A stretch of DNA of 22,500 nucleotides from Armadillidium nasatum (taxonomy: Eukaryota > Arthropoda > Malacostraca > Isopoda > Armadillidiidae). The notes beneath the pieces were generated by a model. The model had not been told where the DNA came from, did not search any database, and was given only the letters and a program-made list of their open reading frames with translations. The position numbers and the translations under genes were made by a program. Location of the stretch: contig SEYY01018956.1 of the NCBI GenBank assembly GCA_009176605.1, forward strand, positions 5,001 to 27,500, given 5' to 3'. Position 1 is the first letter of the stretch. Every line of letters starts with the position of its first letter. Positions 1-12,272 of this stretch are shown here, piece after piece.

Positions 1-1176
1 TTTTTGGTTTATGAAAGAAATTCTTTATATTGTTTGGGACACTTGAAACAATTAAAAATTCTTCTGGTATAAAATTCTTTAAATTTTCGGTTTCGATAGG
101 AACACTTAAAATACATTTATTTTTAATATCAAATTTTTTTGGACGGTTAAAAACTACATCTCTAGCATTATCACCAATTATATTTTCATTTCTGTCTATA
201 TTTACAACATCCCCATCAAAGGTAGAGGTCAACTCACATCTTTATACATCTAAATCCCGTAATTTTCTTTTGGTGGACGATAATGCCTTGTTTATAAATT
301 GAGATGGATAACCTAAATTCTTAAAAGCTGTTTTAATATGAGTAATTTCTTCATTCAAAAATATAGGGCTGCAAAGTCTATGTGCTCTCAAAAAGAAACC
401 TTTTAATATACCTAATTTTACATGTTTTTCATGGCATGAAAACCAATGTACATAACTGTCAATATGTGTGTCCTTCCTATAAACATTAAAAACAAAATTT
501 TCAGAACTATTATCAATGAAAACTTTCCTAGTCAACAAGACATCCAAAAATGGGAGACTATTGTTCTGTTCAAGTTCAAAAGTAAATTTTATTTGTGGAA
601 CACAGTTATTTAATTCCGTCAAGATTACAAGTGGATCAACATAATCAGGAATTAGGACAAAAACGTCATCAACATATCTAAGCCATAGGTGATCAAAACT
701 TAAAATATTCGGGAGAAATTTTCTTTCAAAAATCTCCATAAAAATATTTGATAAAACAGGAGAAAGTGGAGAACCCATACTTAAGCCAGCGACTTGGATG
801 TAAAATTCACCATTAAAAGTAAAATAAGACTGAGACAAACAAAGATCTATCAATTGTAAAAACACATCAATATTCAAGGGTAAAGTAAAATCAGAGGACT
901 CTAAATATTCTTTCAACCATGCAATGGTGAGTGGAACAGGAACACTCGTAAACAAAGAAACCACATCAAAACTCATAAATCTCTTGTTACGCAATTCAAC
1001 GTGTTTCACTTTTTCAATAAAATCTGAGGAATTTTTAAGATGTGCGGATGAAATGCAACCAATTAGGGGGGAAAGAGATTTTGCAATCCATTTTGCCAAG
1101 TTAAATGTAATGCAATTAATATTACTTATAATAGGTCGAAGAGGTATGTTATCTTTATCTTTGGTAAACCATAGAA
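1..1176 (-). pseudogene. Penelope-like element reverse transcriptase, decayed, continues off left edge
   Basis: The minus strand reads as the reverse transcriptase of a Penelope-like retroelement (PLE). In order it has LRPIISNIN, a SFDVVSLFTSVP palm motif, GLSMGSPLSPVLSNIFME, the catalytic WLRYVDDVF, LPFLDVLLTRK, a VYRKDTHIDSYVHW block and the FFLRAHRLCSPIFLNEEI segment, all in the usual PLE order. The PLE-typical FYGLPKI motif lies at 1176-1156 but in a different frame from the rest, so a small deletion just after it causes a frameshift. The main frame then stops at a TAA (244-242). The same frame reads on without another stop to the window edge, through sequence resembling the PLE linker, so this TAA is probably a premature nonsense codon. 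A GIY-YIG endonuclease would be expected beyond base 1 and cannot be seen. The copy sits downstream of GLMP exon 4 on the same strand, apparently intronic. Confidence 0.93.
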
Positions 1177-1367
1177 GTATGTTAACAATTTTAATATTCA
1201 TGGTAATAATAATAATAATTTTTTACTTGATGATTTTACAAATAATATCGTTAAAAATTTTTCAAAATTTTCAATTTTTTATTAAAAATCTTAACAACTT
1301 CATTTAATTAACCAACTACCTTTAAGGATTTTTATACCCACCTTTTTAATTTTTTTGTATTAAACTT

Positions 1368-1412
1368 GAGCCTGAATGAGGAAGGACGGTTGTTCCTTCG
1401 AAAGCCTCGCTC
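1368..1412 (+). ncRNA. Hammerhead-ribozyme-like hairpin of the PLE-associated short-stem-III type
   Basis: On the plus strand the order of elements matches a type I hammerhead. GAGC (1368-1371) is followed by CTGAATGAG, a stem II of GAAGGA (1381-1386) and TCCTTC (1394-1399), the invariant GAAA (1400-1403), then GCCTC and GCTC (1409-1412). GCTC pairs with the opening GAGC as stem I. The base before the presumed cleavage site is C, preceded by T, as the family requires. Stem III is reduced to almost nothing, as described for the many PLE-linked variant hammerheads that act as dimers. The CUGANGA box carries at least one extra base, so this copy may be inactive. It lies on the strand opposite the nearby PLE reverse transcriptase, which suggests an inverted PLE end or a second fragment. 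Confidence 0.6.
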
Positions 1413-1489
1413 TTTTTTAAAAATTTGTGTTTTAATTTTCCTGTGGGGTTTTAATTGTATAAAACAAAACACGGTTATAGTGTTCTTTT

Positions 1490-1623
<134 letters not shown>

Positions 1624-1624
1624 C

Positions 1625-1752
1625 CCATGGCTATCGTAGGTATTAAAATCAATGAAAAGGTGATTCAAAGCTATTTCAATTTGAAAAGAAGAAGGTTTTG
1701 TTATCAAATGAGGTAATGATTCTCCTCTTCCATTTTCGTCGTAAGCAACAAC
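1625..1752 (-). CDS. GLMP: GLMP homologue, exon 4
   Basis: This exon is bounded by a TTTTTAG acceptor (intron ends at 1753) and a GTAATT donor starting at 1624. It encodes 42 codons plus two bases and begins [17 protein letters not shown], followed by [10 protein letters not shown]. This matches the part of vertebrate GLMP where a lumenal strand ending AFRVQAFS leads into a QLEVALIG strand. Exon 3 ends in phase 0 and this exon starts in phase 0, so the frame is kept. The exon ends in phase 2. The next exon is not in the window: everything to the left is TA repeat and retroelement. The exon is short and the call rests on its match in position and pattern to the family. Confidence 0.8.
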
Positions 1753-2566
1753 CTAAAAATTAATTACAAATTCAATTTTAGGGATTGTCTAAATATGTTA
1801 GAACATATGAAGAAAAATAAAACTAAAGTACAAATATCTTGATTTAAACCTTAAATCCATAAACAGGACTAAAAAAGATAAAACAATTAACTAAAATAGT
1901 TGCCAAAATAAAAATTAATGATAGGTAAAGTTCTACATATTTAACTAATAGCTTTTAAGAATGAGATCATTCTAGCTTTATTAAAACTAACAAATCATAC
2001 TAATGATTTCAATTTAGTCAACATATAATTCTTTAAATGGCAAATACTCTTAAAGTAGAGCTGAATCTTGTTGGGGAGTAAGTAATTATCAGTAGACTAC
2101 ACAAAGATTTATAAAATATTAGTCTACATGAGTATAAAGGAATAAAATCGGGGACGTATTTATTAAAAGTTAATGGATGGATAAAAAGAATTTTGGAAAT
2201 TAACAAAACTTGGTTCCGCTTTGAGACCAATCAAAACATTACATATTGTAACAAATGGTAGGCATACATCTGATTTAATGAACAAACTAGAGTAAAATAG
2301 AGTAAACAAAATTATTATATATAGAAATAAAAAGTCAAGAGTTTTCTACATCAAATTTTATAAGGGAAAATCCCTTTTCATACCCTCAACTGTAAATGTT
2401 GATGATATATATTATTCAGGTAAGAATTTTCATAATCAGAAAAAGCATGCCTAAGCTATTCACTTTTTGATACTAAATTATACTAGTATGTAGTATCTCT
2501 TTTGCTAAAGTTTAAATATCTTTTTCACATAATTCCACACAATATTTTTTCTAGTTTGTCCTACAA

Positions 2567-2741
<175 letters not shown>

Positions 2742-2797
2742 ATATGGGTACTGAGAAACTTAGTTTATCTTTTAAGTCATTGGTCAAGATGACAAAA

Positions 2798-2870
2798 AAA
2801 AAATAAATAAATAAATAAATAAATAAATAAATTAATAATAAAAAAATAAATAAAATAAAATAAAATTGTA
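2798..2870. repeat. (AAAT)n / A-rich tetranucleotide repeat
   Basis: An A-run is followed by about nine AAAT units and then degenerate AAATA units, 50 bp from the exon 3 donor. Confidence 0.95.
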
Positions 2871-2921
2871 TGATATTTAAAAAAGAAAAAATATAAATTT
2901 TAGTTAATATATTGAATTTAC

Positions 2922-3119
2922 CGAAAAGGAAATTTTAGAATCATTAGCCATTTTCCTGCCCTTATAAATAGTTGAAGAAAAGGTGAATTTAGTTTGACCT
3001 GTTACATTTTCAGAAGGACTGACATTCCATTCAAAATCTGACAATGATGCATACTTTTTTTCTTCTTCAGGAATGTTATCAATTTTTCCGGTGTCATTTC
3101 TGTCATTAAAAAGAATCAA
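2922..3119 (-). CDS. GLMP: GLMP homologue, exon 3
   Basis: The exon runs from a TTTTGCAG acceptor to a TCG|GTAAAT donor, 198 bases in phase 0 at both ends (66 codons). It starts LILFNDRNDTGKID and includes YASLSDFEWNVSPSENVT and KMANDSKISFS. These line up with vertebrate GLMP segments LLEFDSTNVSD, YSLADFSWNN and FANGSLAFRV. Four N-glycosylation sequons (NDT, NVS, NVT, NDS) fall in these 66 residues, as expected for the heavily glycosylated lysosomal lumenal domain. It is separated from exon 2 by an intron of only 82 bases. GLMP acts as an accessory subunit of the lysosomal transporter MFSD1 in mammals; the same role here is inferred. Confidence 0.88.
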
Positions 3120-3201
3120 CTGCAAAATAACAATAATAATAATTAACATTATTATTATTAATAGTGATAATAATAATAATAAAACGGTAATAATTGCTTA
3201 C
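3120..3201 (-). other. GLMP intron 2, 82 bp
   Basis: A GTAAGC donor and TTTTGCAG acceptor enclose AT-rich sequence made largely of ATT/AAT triplets. It is the shortest intron of the gene. Confidence 0.88.
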
Positions 3202-3453
3202 TGTCTGAAAAGAAATTCCAAAAGTGTTCTCTGGGACTTTGCTGAAGTAAATAGCTCCAGGTTTTCCTTCCTGTAATTCAGTCCAGTTAACTTGAATTTC
3301 AGCTTCTGGAACAGATACTGCTATAACAAATGACGGCAATTCCATTGCACTCCAAAGATAATGGACGGTATTATTTTCACCTTCATTTTTGCCATAAATT
3401 AGCCAGGGTTTATCACAGTCGATTGAGCAATTTGGATTAACAGTGAAATTAAT
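3202..3453 (-). CDS. GLMP: GLMP homologue, exon 2
   Basis: The acceptor is a pyrimidine tract ending TTTTTTTTCAG and the donor is ACA|GTAAGC. The exon is 252 bases, phase 0 at both ends (84 codons). It starts INFTVNPNCSIDCDKP and holds NNTVHYLWSAMELPSFVIAV and VNWTELQEGKPGAIYFSKVP. This matches the GLMP core STLHYVWSSLGPLAVVMVA followed by SVNWSLLL and GGLMVLPKDS. The HY-WS and VNW signatures in the right order and spacing are the strongest evidence for the family. Three N-glycosylation sequons are visible (NFT, NNT, NWT). The frame runs open into the flanking introns, so the splice sites and homology, not stop codons, define the exon. Confidence 0.92.
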
Positions 3454-4551
3454 CTGAAAAAAAAGTCCTTTAGCCACTCATAAAAGATACGGTTCAAATA
3501 AAAGTGGACAAATAAGATTGTTCTTCTTAATTACAAAAAATAGCAGAGTCAACACAGGATGATAGTTCAAATTAAAACTAAAGGAAATGTATTTGAATTC
3601 TCAAAAAAGAAAAATATTCCAAGAGTAAATTTGCCAGAACTTATCTGAAAAAAGCAATACTTTCCAAATGTAATAAAAATTTGGCCATTAACAATTTTAA
3701 AACAGTCATTAGTTAGTTTACAGTCAAAAGTACTTAAAACATTAAATGTATACAGAAAATGGCACAATAAAACATAATATAACTAAGCAGTTGAAATATT
3801 ATAATGCTCTTCAGGAAGAAAAAATATCAGACAAAGATAAAATGCTATAAGAATTATATATATTATAAAGCATTAAATCAGAAACCACATGGAAAATTAT
3901 ATGATACAACCAATGCTAATTATTGTACATTTACTAAGAAACTATTTGAACTAATAATATACAAAAACAAATTAAAGGTTTTGAGCTAAAAACACAATGA
4001 GAATTTAATGCCTTAACAGCTTTCCAAATATACTATAAAAAAAAAAACATACAAATGCTTAAAAAAACATAAAGCAACAAACAATCTTTATTTGATATAC
4101 AAAATATGACAACTGTGAATGTCTGTGACGAAACTACGGCTTACAAGTGTTACATAAAAATAATTTAAGAGTGAAATTCAACTTTATTGTTTCAACTAGT
4201 CTTATATTTATTGATGATAAAATTTTATGGAAGTGAAGAATTTGAATTTCCAAATCACTTGCTATGCAATTTATAAAGCAGTTTCATTAAGGAAAATATT
4301 CAATCCTAATTCTCGTCATTAAATCTAGAATTTTAATTTTATATAAAAGTTTTGATTTTCATTACATCTGTTTAAAAGCATATTGATAGGCATTAAATTC
4401 AATATAATGATAAATATACCACTCTTTTAACCAATAATGAGAAAATTTACTATACTGTACTAATAAAACAATGTTTAATAGAGAACATCTTAAACAACAG
4501 AATCACTAAATAATGATTCCTTTTATACTAAAAATTTAATGACTGACTTAC
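3454..4551 (-). other. GLMP intron 1, no other feature seen
   Basis: It begins GTAAGT at 4551 and ends CAG at 3454. I found no further coding homology, inverted repeats or long satellites in these 1,098 bases. Confidence 0.8.
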
Positions 4552-4650
4552 TTCGTTGGCAAGACAAATATTTTTGGAGGTATAACTACACATTATCAGT
4601 AGTATTACTACAGCTTTTAATAACTGATGGACTGGTAAACAAATTTTCAT
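4552..4650 (-). CDS. GLMP: GLMP homologue, exon 1 (start codon and signal peptide)
   Basis: The ATG at 4650-4648 opens 33 codons ending in a perfect GAA|GTAAGT donor. The peptide starts MKICLPVHQLLKAVVILLIM, which has a basic N-region, a hydrophobic core (AVVILLIMC) and a polar C-region (SYTSKN): a typical signal peptide. The exon ends in phase 0 and joins exon 2 in frame, giving ANE|INFTV. Vertebrate GLMP also starts with a signal peptide followed by a short stretch before the conserved beta-rich lumenal domain. The exon was found by looking upstream for a phase-0 donor and a secretion signal, so it is a prediction. Its quality and position make it convincing. Confidence 0.78.
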
Positions 4651-4732
4651 ATTTAGTTCCCTTAGAAAAGACATTACAGAAATTTGAAATAAAACAAAGT
4701 AACATAAGGTGAAACTATATATTCCTGAAAAA

Positions 4733-4752
<20 letters not shown>
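4651..4752 (-). promoter_or_regulatory. Short unique stretch upstream of the GLMP start; likely 5' UTR or core promoter
   Basis: Only about 100 bases separate the predicted ATG from an (AAAT)n/(TA)n block. If transcription starts close to the ATG, the core promoter must lie here or span the satellite. No clear TATA/Inr pair can be singled out because the region is so AT-rich. Confidence 0.3.
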
Positions 4753-4899
<147 letters not shown>

Positions 4900-4991
4900 G
4901 TCTGCTGAAAAAGTGAGAGCAGTGATGACCAGGTTCTTTCCTCTTCAACTAAATCTTTTTCTCCCCTAAAATCCATGGTTCAATTTGTGTG

Positions 4992-5610
<619 letters not shown>

Positions 5611-5998
5611 ACCAATCGGGGCCCTGGCCCCAGCTAAAAATCAAGGAAAACCGGGGTTTGCCTGCCGGGGTTTAAATGGGAAATTATACTTAAGGGAATA
5701 GTCTAATTCTCCTGAAATTTTCAGTGTATATAGCTTTTTTCCTGATGAAAAAAGTCCATATCTAGTGTTTTTCCGAGTCTATAATGGTTAAAAAGTTTTT
5801 GTGGAAAATTGACCCCTTTTCAAATGAATGGTGGGACCAAACCACTTTTCGGAATGATCTGAAATTTGGACTACATATTTAGAATTCTATGGGTAACAAA
5901 AGATTCTAACAGACTTTTGCTCCCAGAGTTATAGAAAACTGACCAACTACCAAAAAATATTTTATTTATTTGTTTTTTTTTTTAAACCAACATTTCAG

Positions 5999-6020
5999 AC
6001 AAAAAAAAAAAAAAAAAAAA
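5999..6020. repeat. Poly(A) run
   Basis: About 20 consecutive A residues follow ACATTTCAGAC inside the BED-finger element. Confidence 0.9.
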
Positions 6021-6289
6021 ACTACAACTATAACATTTCTTATTTTTGGTGAGTGTATAGAGGAGAGATGGGGTTACAAATTCCTCTCTATACTTTATTC
6101 GATGCAATTCGTTGATTTCGAGATATAGCCTTCAAAAAATTCCATTTTTTGACCAAATTTCAAAAAAAATTCCAAATGGCCTCACCGTAGATTTAAAAAT
6201 ACCCATTTTAAACTCGTGCAATAACTACTAAACTGTTAATCTCTCGTAAAAACGTTAAAAACTTTTTTTTAAAAAAAAAATTAAAATAA

Positions 6290-6292
<3 letters not shown>

Positions 6293-6326
<34 letters not shown>
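6293..6326. repeat. Poly(T) run
   Basis: Over 30 consecutive T residues lie inside the BED-finger element. Confidence 0.95.
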
Positions 6327-6620
6327 CAAAAAAATTTTTTGTGCTTATAACTTTTTTTCTAGGCGTGATATCAAAAATCTGTTTCCACTAATGCAAGAAA
6401 TTGGGACTAAGATTATATAGTTAAATTTTCAGCTCATGTGGACCAGTGGTTTGACCCCCGCTATTCATTTTTTTCAACTTTGGGTCCAAATAACTTTTAA
6501 ACAGTTATAGACTCAGAAAAAACCTTGAAATCAACTTAGAACTTTGGGGTAAAACACAAATACCCTGAAAATTTCAGCTCAGTCAAATAAAAAAAAAATT
6601 TCATACAAAATATATGAAAA

Positions 6621-6860
6621 TTAAGATTTTTTCTTTTTCTTTTCTGTTTTTTGTGACCACTCCATTTCTGCTAGTGAATGTTCATCTTTGTGTTCTGATT
6701 TTAGATGCCCCCATAAAGATTTGGTTGAAATATTTTTACTTGGAGCACACAGAGATCCTCTTCTAATTTCTTGACTGAAGATGTTACATTTAGCAATTTG
6801 AAGCCTATCCTGAAACGTTGTAAAGTACTCCCATACTGCTGAAGCTGATCTTTTTGCCAT
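6621..6860 (-). CDS. BED zinc-finger protein fragment of a transposon
   Basis: The ATG at 6860-6858 lies just inside a splice-acceptor-like TTTCAG (intron end at 6866). It gives a 79-residue frame starting MAKRSASAVWEYFTTF. It shows the BED signature: S-VWEYF, then a KCNIF pair, a G-LCAPS segment, and LWGHLKSEHKDEH supplying the histidines. In a BED finger the first pair is CxxC; here the second cysteine is replaced by phenylalanine (C-N-I-F), so zinc binding is probably lost. The frame ends in a run of lysines from an A-rich tract, which suggests a truncated or frame-slipped tail. BED fingers bind DNA in hAT-type transposases and their domesticated relatives. No catalytic domain follows. Confidence 0.6.
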   Translation of the reverse strand: MAKRSASAVWEYFTTFQDRLQIAKCNIFSQEIRRGSLCAPSKNISTKSLWGHLKSEHKDEHSLAEMEWSQKTEKKKKKS

Positions 6861-7308
6861 ATTGACTGAAAGTATAAACAAAATAATAATTTTGAAATAA
6901 TGCAGCTAAATGATACATAGCAATAAAATAACAATATGTATAAAAACAGGTTATATTGATAATTTTATATCTTCCATTTTTTCAAACTTTACCTTAGGGT
7001 TTTACCTAGGTAAACCTATTAAATCACTATTGTGAATCATAAAAAATTTTTTTTTTTAATTTTTGTACTTTTTTTAAACTTTTACTGTACAAAATCTGTA
7101 ATTTTCTGAATTTTTTTTTTTTTTTTGAGAAAGTGCATATAATTAATTTAAGTGAATGTTGACTATTCTACTCCTTCCTTATAATTAAATAAACCTCAAT
7201 TAAATTTATATCTAATTATTTTAACCTAAAATTTCAGAGCTTTTAACACATCTTTACAAAATTTTGGCAACCCCAGCTAGAGCCCTGGCCAAGTTCCAGC
7301 CCCAGTTG

Positions 7309-7974
<666 letters not shown>

Positions 7975-8226
7975 CTTCACATAGTATGGTTTTGATTTGC
8001 AGTTTCACTATAGTTTAGATTTTTAATTTTAAAATTTGTAATTTTTTTATAATAATAAGTGAAAAACATAAGCATACTTCCAGCTCAAAGCCTGTATTTT
8101 AGGATAACTGTACTAGACACACATTGTTTACAATTCATTATTCATCTAGCCAGGCTACATTTAAGTTATTTTATTTATGATTTTAAATTTTTTAAAATTA
8201 TGATCACCCTTTTTTTGTATGAAGAG

Positions 8227-8289
8227 AAGAAGCCAAAGAAGAAACCAATGCAAACTTCAATATTTGAATTTTTTCATAATAAAAAATAA
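8227..8289 (+). CDS. Possible terminal exon ending in a PCNA-interacting (PIP-box) motif
   Basis: After a T-rich tract and TATGAAG, which could serve as an acceptor, the frame reads KKPKKKPMQTSIFEFFHNKK and stops at 8287-8289. QTSIFEFF fits the PIP-box pattern QxxIxxFF and is preceded by a basic run, an arrangement common at the very C-terminus of PCNA clients such as DNA polymerase subunits and of pogo/Tigger-type transposases. AATAAA overlaps the stop (8285-8290) and another follows near 8332, fitting a gene end. The codons upstream of 8220 look non-coding and no partner exon was found. It may be a relic exon, a transposase tail or a chance match. Confidence 0.3.
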   Translation, partial: KKPKKKPMQTSIFEFFHNKK

Positions 8290-8566
8290 AATCTTTAAAC
8301 AGTTTAAACAATTTTTTGTTCAATAGTACATTAATAAAAGCTGTTAAATTTATTTCTCATTTTATTATTCATTCATATCCTTTTATTATTCATTTCAAGC
8401 ATGGAAATCATCATTAATACAGACATCAATAATCGAAAAAAATGCTGACAAAAAAAATAATTAGAACCAATTATCATTTTTCCTATAGCTTACATTCCTC
8501 GAATAGTGGTTTCAAATAGTACAGGAATTTGCCAGAACCAATTAGCCATAGTATGAGAGGTATACC

Positions 8567-8718
<152 letters not shown>

Positions 8719-8762
8719 GATTCTTTCCATCACCTGCATCTCTGGTATTTTAGTCTATATTC

Positions 8763-9031
8763 TCAATGAAGTTTTTCAGCCTCTGAATTGTTACTCTCTG
8801 AGGATATGTGAGCTCTTTTTGATAGAATAGGTACATAAAGATCTGCATTGTGTGGTACTGGTGCAATTGAAGGTGGAAGGTCTGGGTAGCTAAATGGGGG
8901 GTACATTTTTGCGAGCTCTTCGTCGGATGGATCCACAATGCAGAATCAACAGTTGGTTGAGTGGTTCATGGGCTCATGCCAAATTCTTGGAATGGTAAAC
9001 TTAATGGCTATCTTTTCCCTACTAAACCATC
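8763..9031 (-). pseudogene. Remnant of a widespread invertebrate transposon protein (CYFC / YPNIPSAIRPVPH family)
   Basis: On the minus strand a TTTTTTTTTGCTGCAG acceptor precedes a frame reading WFSREKIAIKFTIPRIWHEP, then MNHSTNC, a TGA stop (at about 8959), then FCIVDPSDEELAKMYPPFSY and PDLPPSIAPVPHNADLYVP. I recognise the pattern IPRIWREPxxH..CYFC......YPNIPSAIRPVPH from highly repeated proteins in arthropod and cnidarian genomes that behave as mobile elements. In this copy the aromatic residue of CYFC is the stop codon, so it is a pseudogene unless the stop is an assembly error. The frame ends EAEKLH-stop at 8763. The long conserved C-terminal region of the family is not present. Confidence 0.7.
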
Positions 9032-9039
9032 CTGCAGCA

Positions 9040-9619
<580 letters not shown>

Positions 9620-9889
9620 CATCTCAAGAGACTCAGGTCTCCAACCAGTGATGTGTTTTTCAAGTGCATTACCAATAAATAAATAAATAAAAAAATAAAT
9701 ATATGCTTTGGAGTCAGCTTAAAAAGTGGGAGCTATGGTCACTTTTAATTGGGTACATGTGTAACTACTCTCTAAGCTACCTTCCTTTGGGTTCCCTCTT
9801 CTTTGCTTGCTCATGTATAGTTTTCTCTGAAATATCTCCATATCACTACTTATTAATGGTACAACTTTTTTTCCCCCTATTATTTCTCT

Positions 9890-10410
9890 TACCCTACTTC
9901 TATTTTTCATAAACAACCTCCTCAGCTGCATTTCTTTATTCATTCTCATACTGATAACTCTCTGCTCCATTCTTCTACTCATTTCAAATATTCTCTCTCT
10001 TTTACTTAAAGTTACTTCTCATCTTCAACTTCCTGATTTTCTTACCAATCTGGATAGGTAAGAAATTTAACTCTTTAAAAACTCAGCTTTTTAACATTTC
10101 TCTCTCTAAGCCACCTCCTAACCTTCTTATCACCCTTGGCAGCTCTCCCTTCTAACTTGTAAATAAACATAAATATTCTTTGTCTGAACATAAAAAAAGT
10201 TATCTTGGAAACCTCATATCACAATAGTTGCTAAAGTGGTCTTAAATATGATGGTGGTTCTGTTCAGGTTATAGGAATTTTTTCCTTTTAAAAGTTACCC
10301 TAACAATATAAGGATCTTCTCCACATTTGTACCTATCTTTCTTTTGGATAGGGTTAAGTCTTAGGCTTAAAGACTAGTAAACCATCTGCTACATTTAAGC
10401 TTCAGTAGAC
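9890..10410 (+). pseudogene. CR1/Jockey-like LINE reverse transcriptase, heavily degenerate copy 1
   Basis: Short segments in shifting frames follow the end of a non-LTR reverse transcriptase. NNLLSCISLFIHSHTDN occupies the position of the usual INDLL...HSYADD catalytic motif (HTDN codons at 9947-9958), followed by LLHSSTHFKYSLS, LDR, FNSLKTQLFNISLSK, and FFWIGLSLRLKD near 10335-10370. The same blocks occur in better condition in the copy at 15.1-15.7 kb, which supports the reading. The catalytic YADD is changed to HTDN, and multiple stops and frameshifts are present, so it is dead. The 5' part of the element is not recognisable and may extend toward 9700. Confidence 0.65.
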
Positions 10411-11521
<1,111 letters not shown>

Positions 11522-11722
11522 ATTAAAAAAAAAAAAAATTTTTTTAATGGGGAAGTAAAAAAAAATTATAGGCAACCCATTAACATAAAAGCACTGACAA
11601 CCTTTATAGGACTACGTCATTTTGCCGTATTAAAAGATCTTGTGACATGTTGAAGAAAAATAATTTTCATTAGTTTTAAATTATTTTTTTTATTTTTTTT
11701 CTCACAAAATTATTATCAATCG

Positions 11723-11725
<3 letters not shown>

Positions 11726-11811
<86 letters not shown>
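11726..11811. repeat. (TA)n array, ~86 bp
   Basis: Pure TA dinucleotides form the left border of the next MITE. Confidence 0.98.
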
Positions 11812-11813
<2 letters not shown>

Positions 11814-12190
11814 TAAAGGTGGAGATTGTTTCTGAGTTTCGATTATTAAAAAATATCGAAAATCAAAAATATCGGAGAAGCCTATCGTAAACAAGAGAGT
11901 TGTCAGAGGTACGAGGTACTATTACTAGACATAAGACACAATTATTATTACTTACTTTTCTAGCAGAACCTAATTCGACTTATCATAACCTGAACTACCG
12001 AAATTGCCGTAAAAAGAGGCCTAACCTACACAAGAATTTGCCGTAAAAGAGACCTAACGTACACAAGAACGTTTGCACGACATAGTAGCCTAGGGCTAAT
12101 TATAGGCAGGAAAATATCGATCAAAATAAAAATCGACAAAAAAATATCGATATAAAAAATATCGAAACTCAGAAACAATCTCCACCTAAG

Positions 12191-12192
<2 letters not shown>
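11812..12192. mobile_element. TA-flanked MITE with 26-bp perfect inverted repeats
   Basis: GGTGGAGATTGTTTCTGAGT plus TTCGAT (11819-11844) is repeated exactly in inverted form at 12161-12186. Outside this, TATGGTAAA and TATAGGCTTA are similar. Both subterminal regions carry several ATATCGA-type motifs. The core has a tandem duplication (12007-12072). The whole ~380 bp sits between two (TA)n arrays, as expected of a Tc1/mariner-type TA target. No transposase. Confidence 0.87.
12007..12072. repeat. Tandem duplication (~32 bp x 2) inside the MITE
   Basis: GCCGTAAAAAGAGGCCTAAC plus CTACACAAGAA is followed by GCCGTAAAAGAGACCTAACG plus TACACAAGAA. Confidence 0.85.

Positions 12193-12270
<78 letters not shown>
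12193..12270. repeat. (TA)39 array
   Basis: Pure TA dinucleotides form the right border of the MITE. Confidence 0.98.

Positions 12271-12272
<2 letters not shown>

Noticed and set aside
2033..2230. A 65-codon minus-strand frame in GLMP intron 3
   Set aside because: No homology, and GLMP exons 3 and 4 join directly at the expected place in the family.
3567..3767. A 66-codon minus-strand frame inside GLMP intron 1
   Set aside because: It would interrupt the phase-consistent exon 1-exon 2 join and its composition is that of AT-rich intron.
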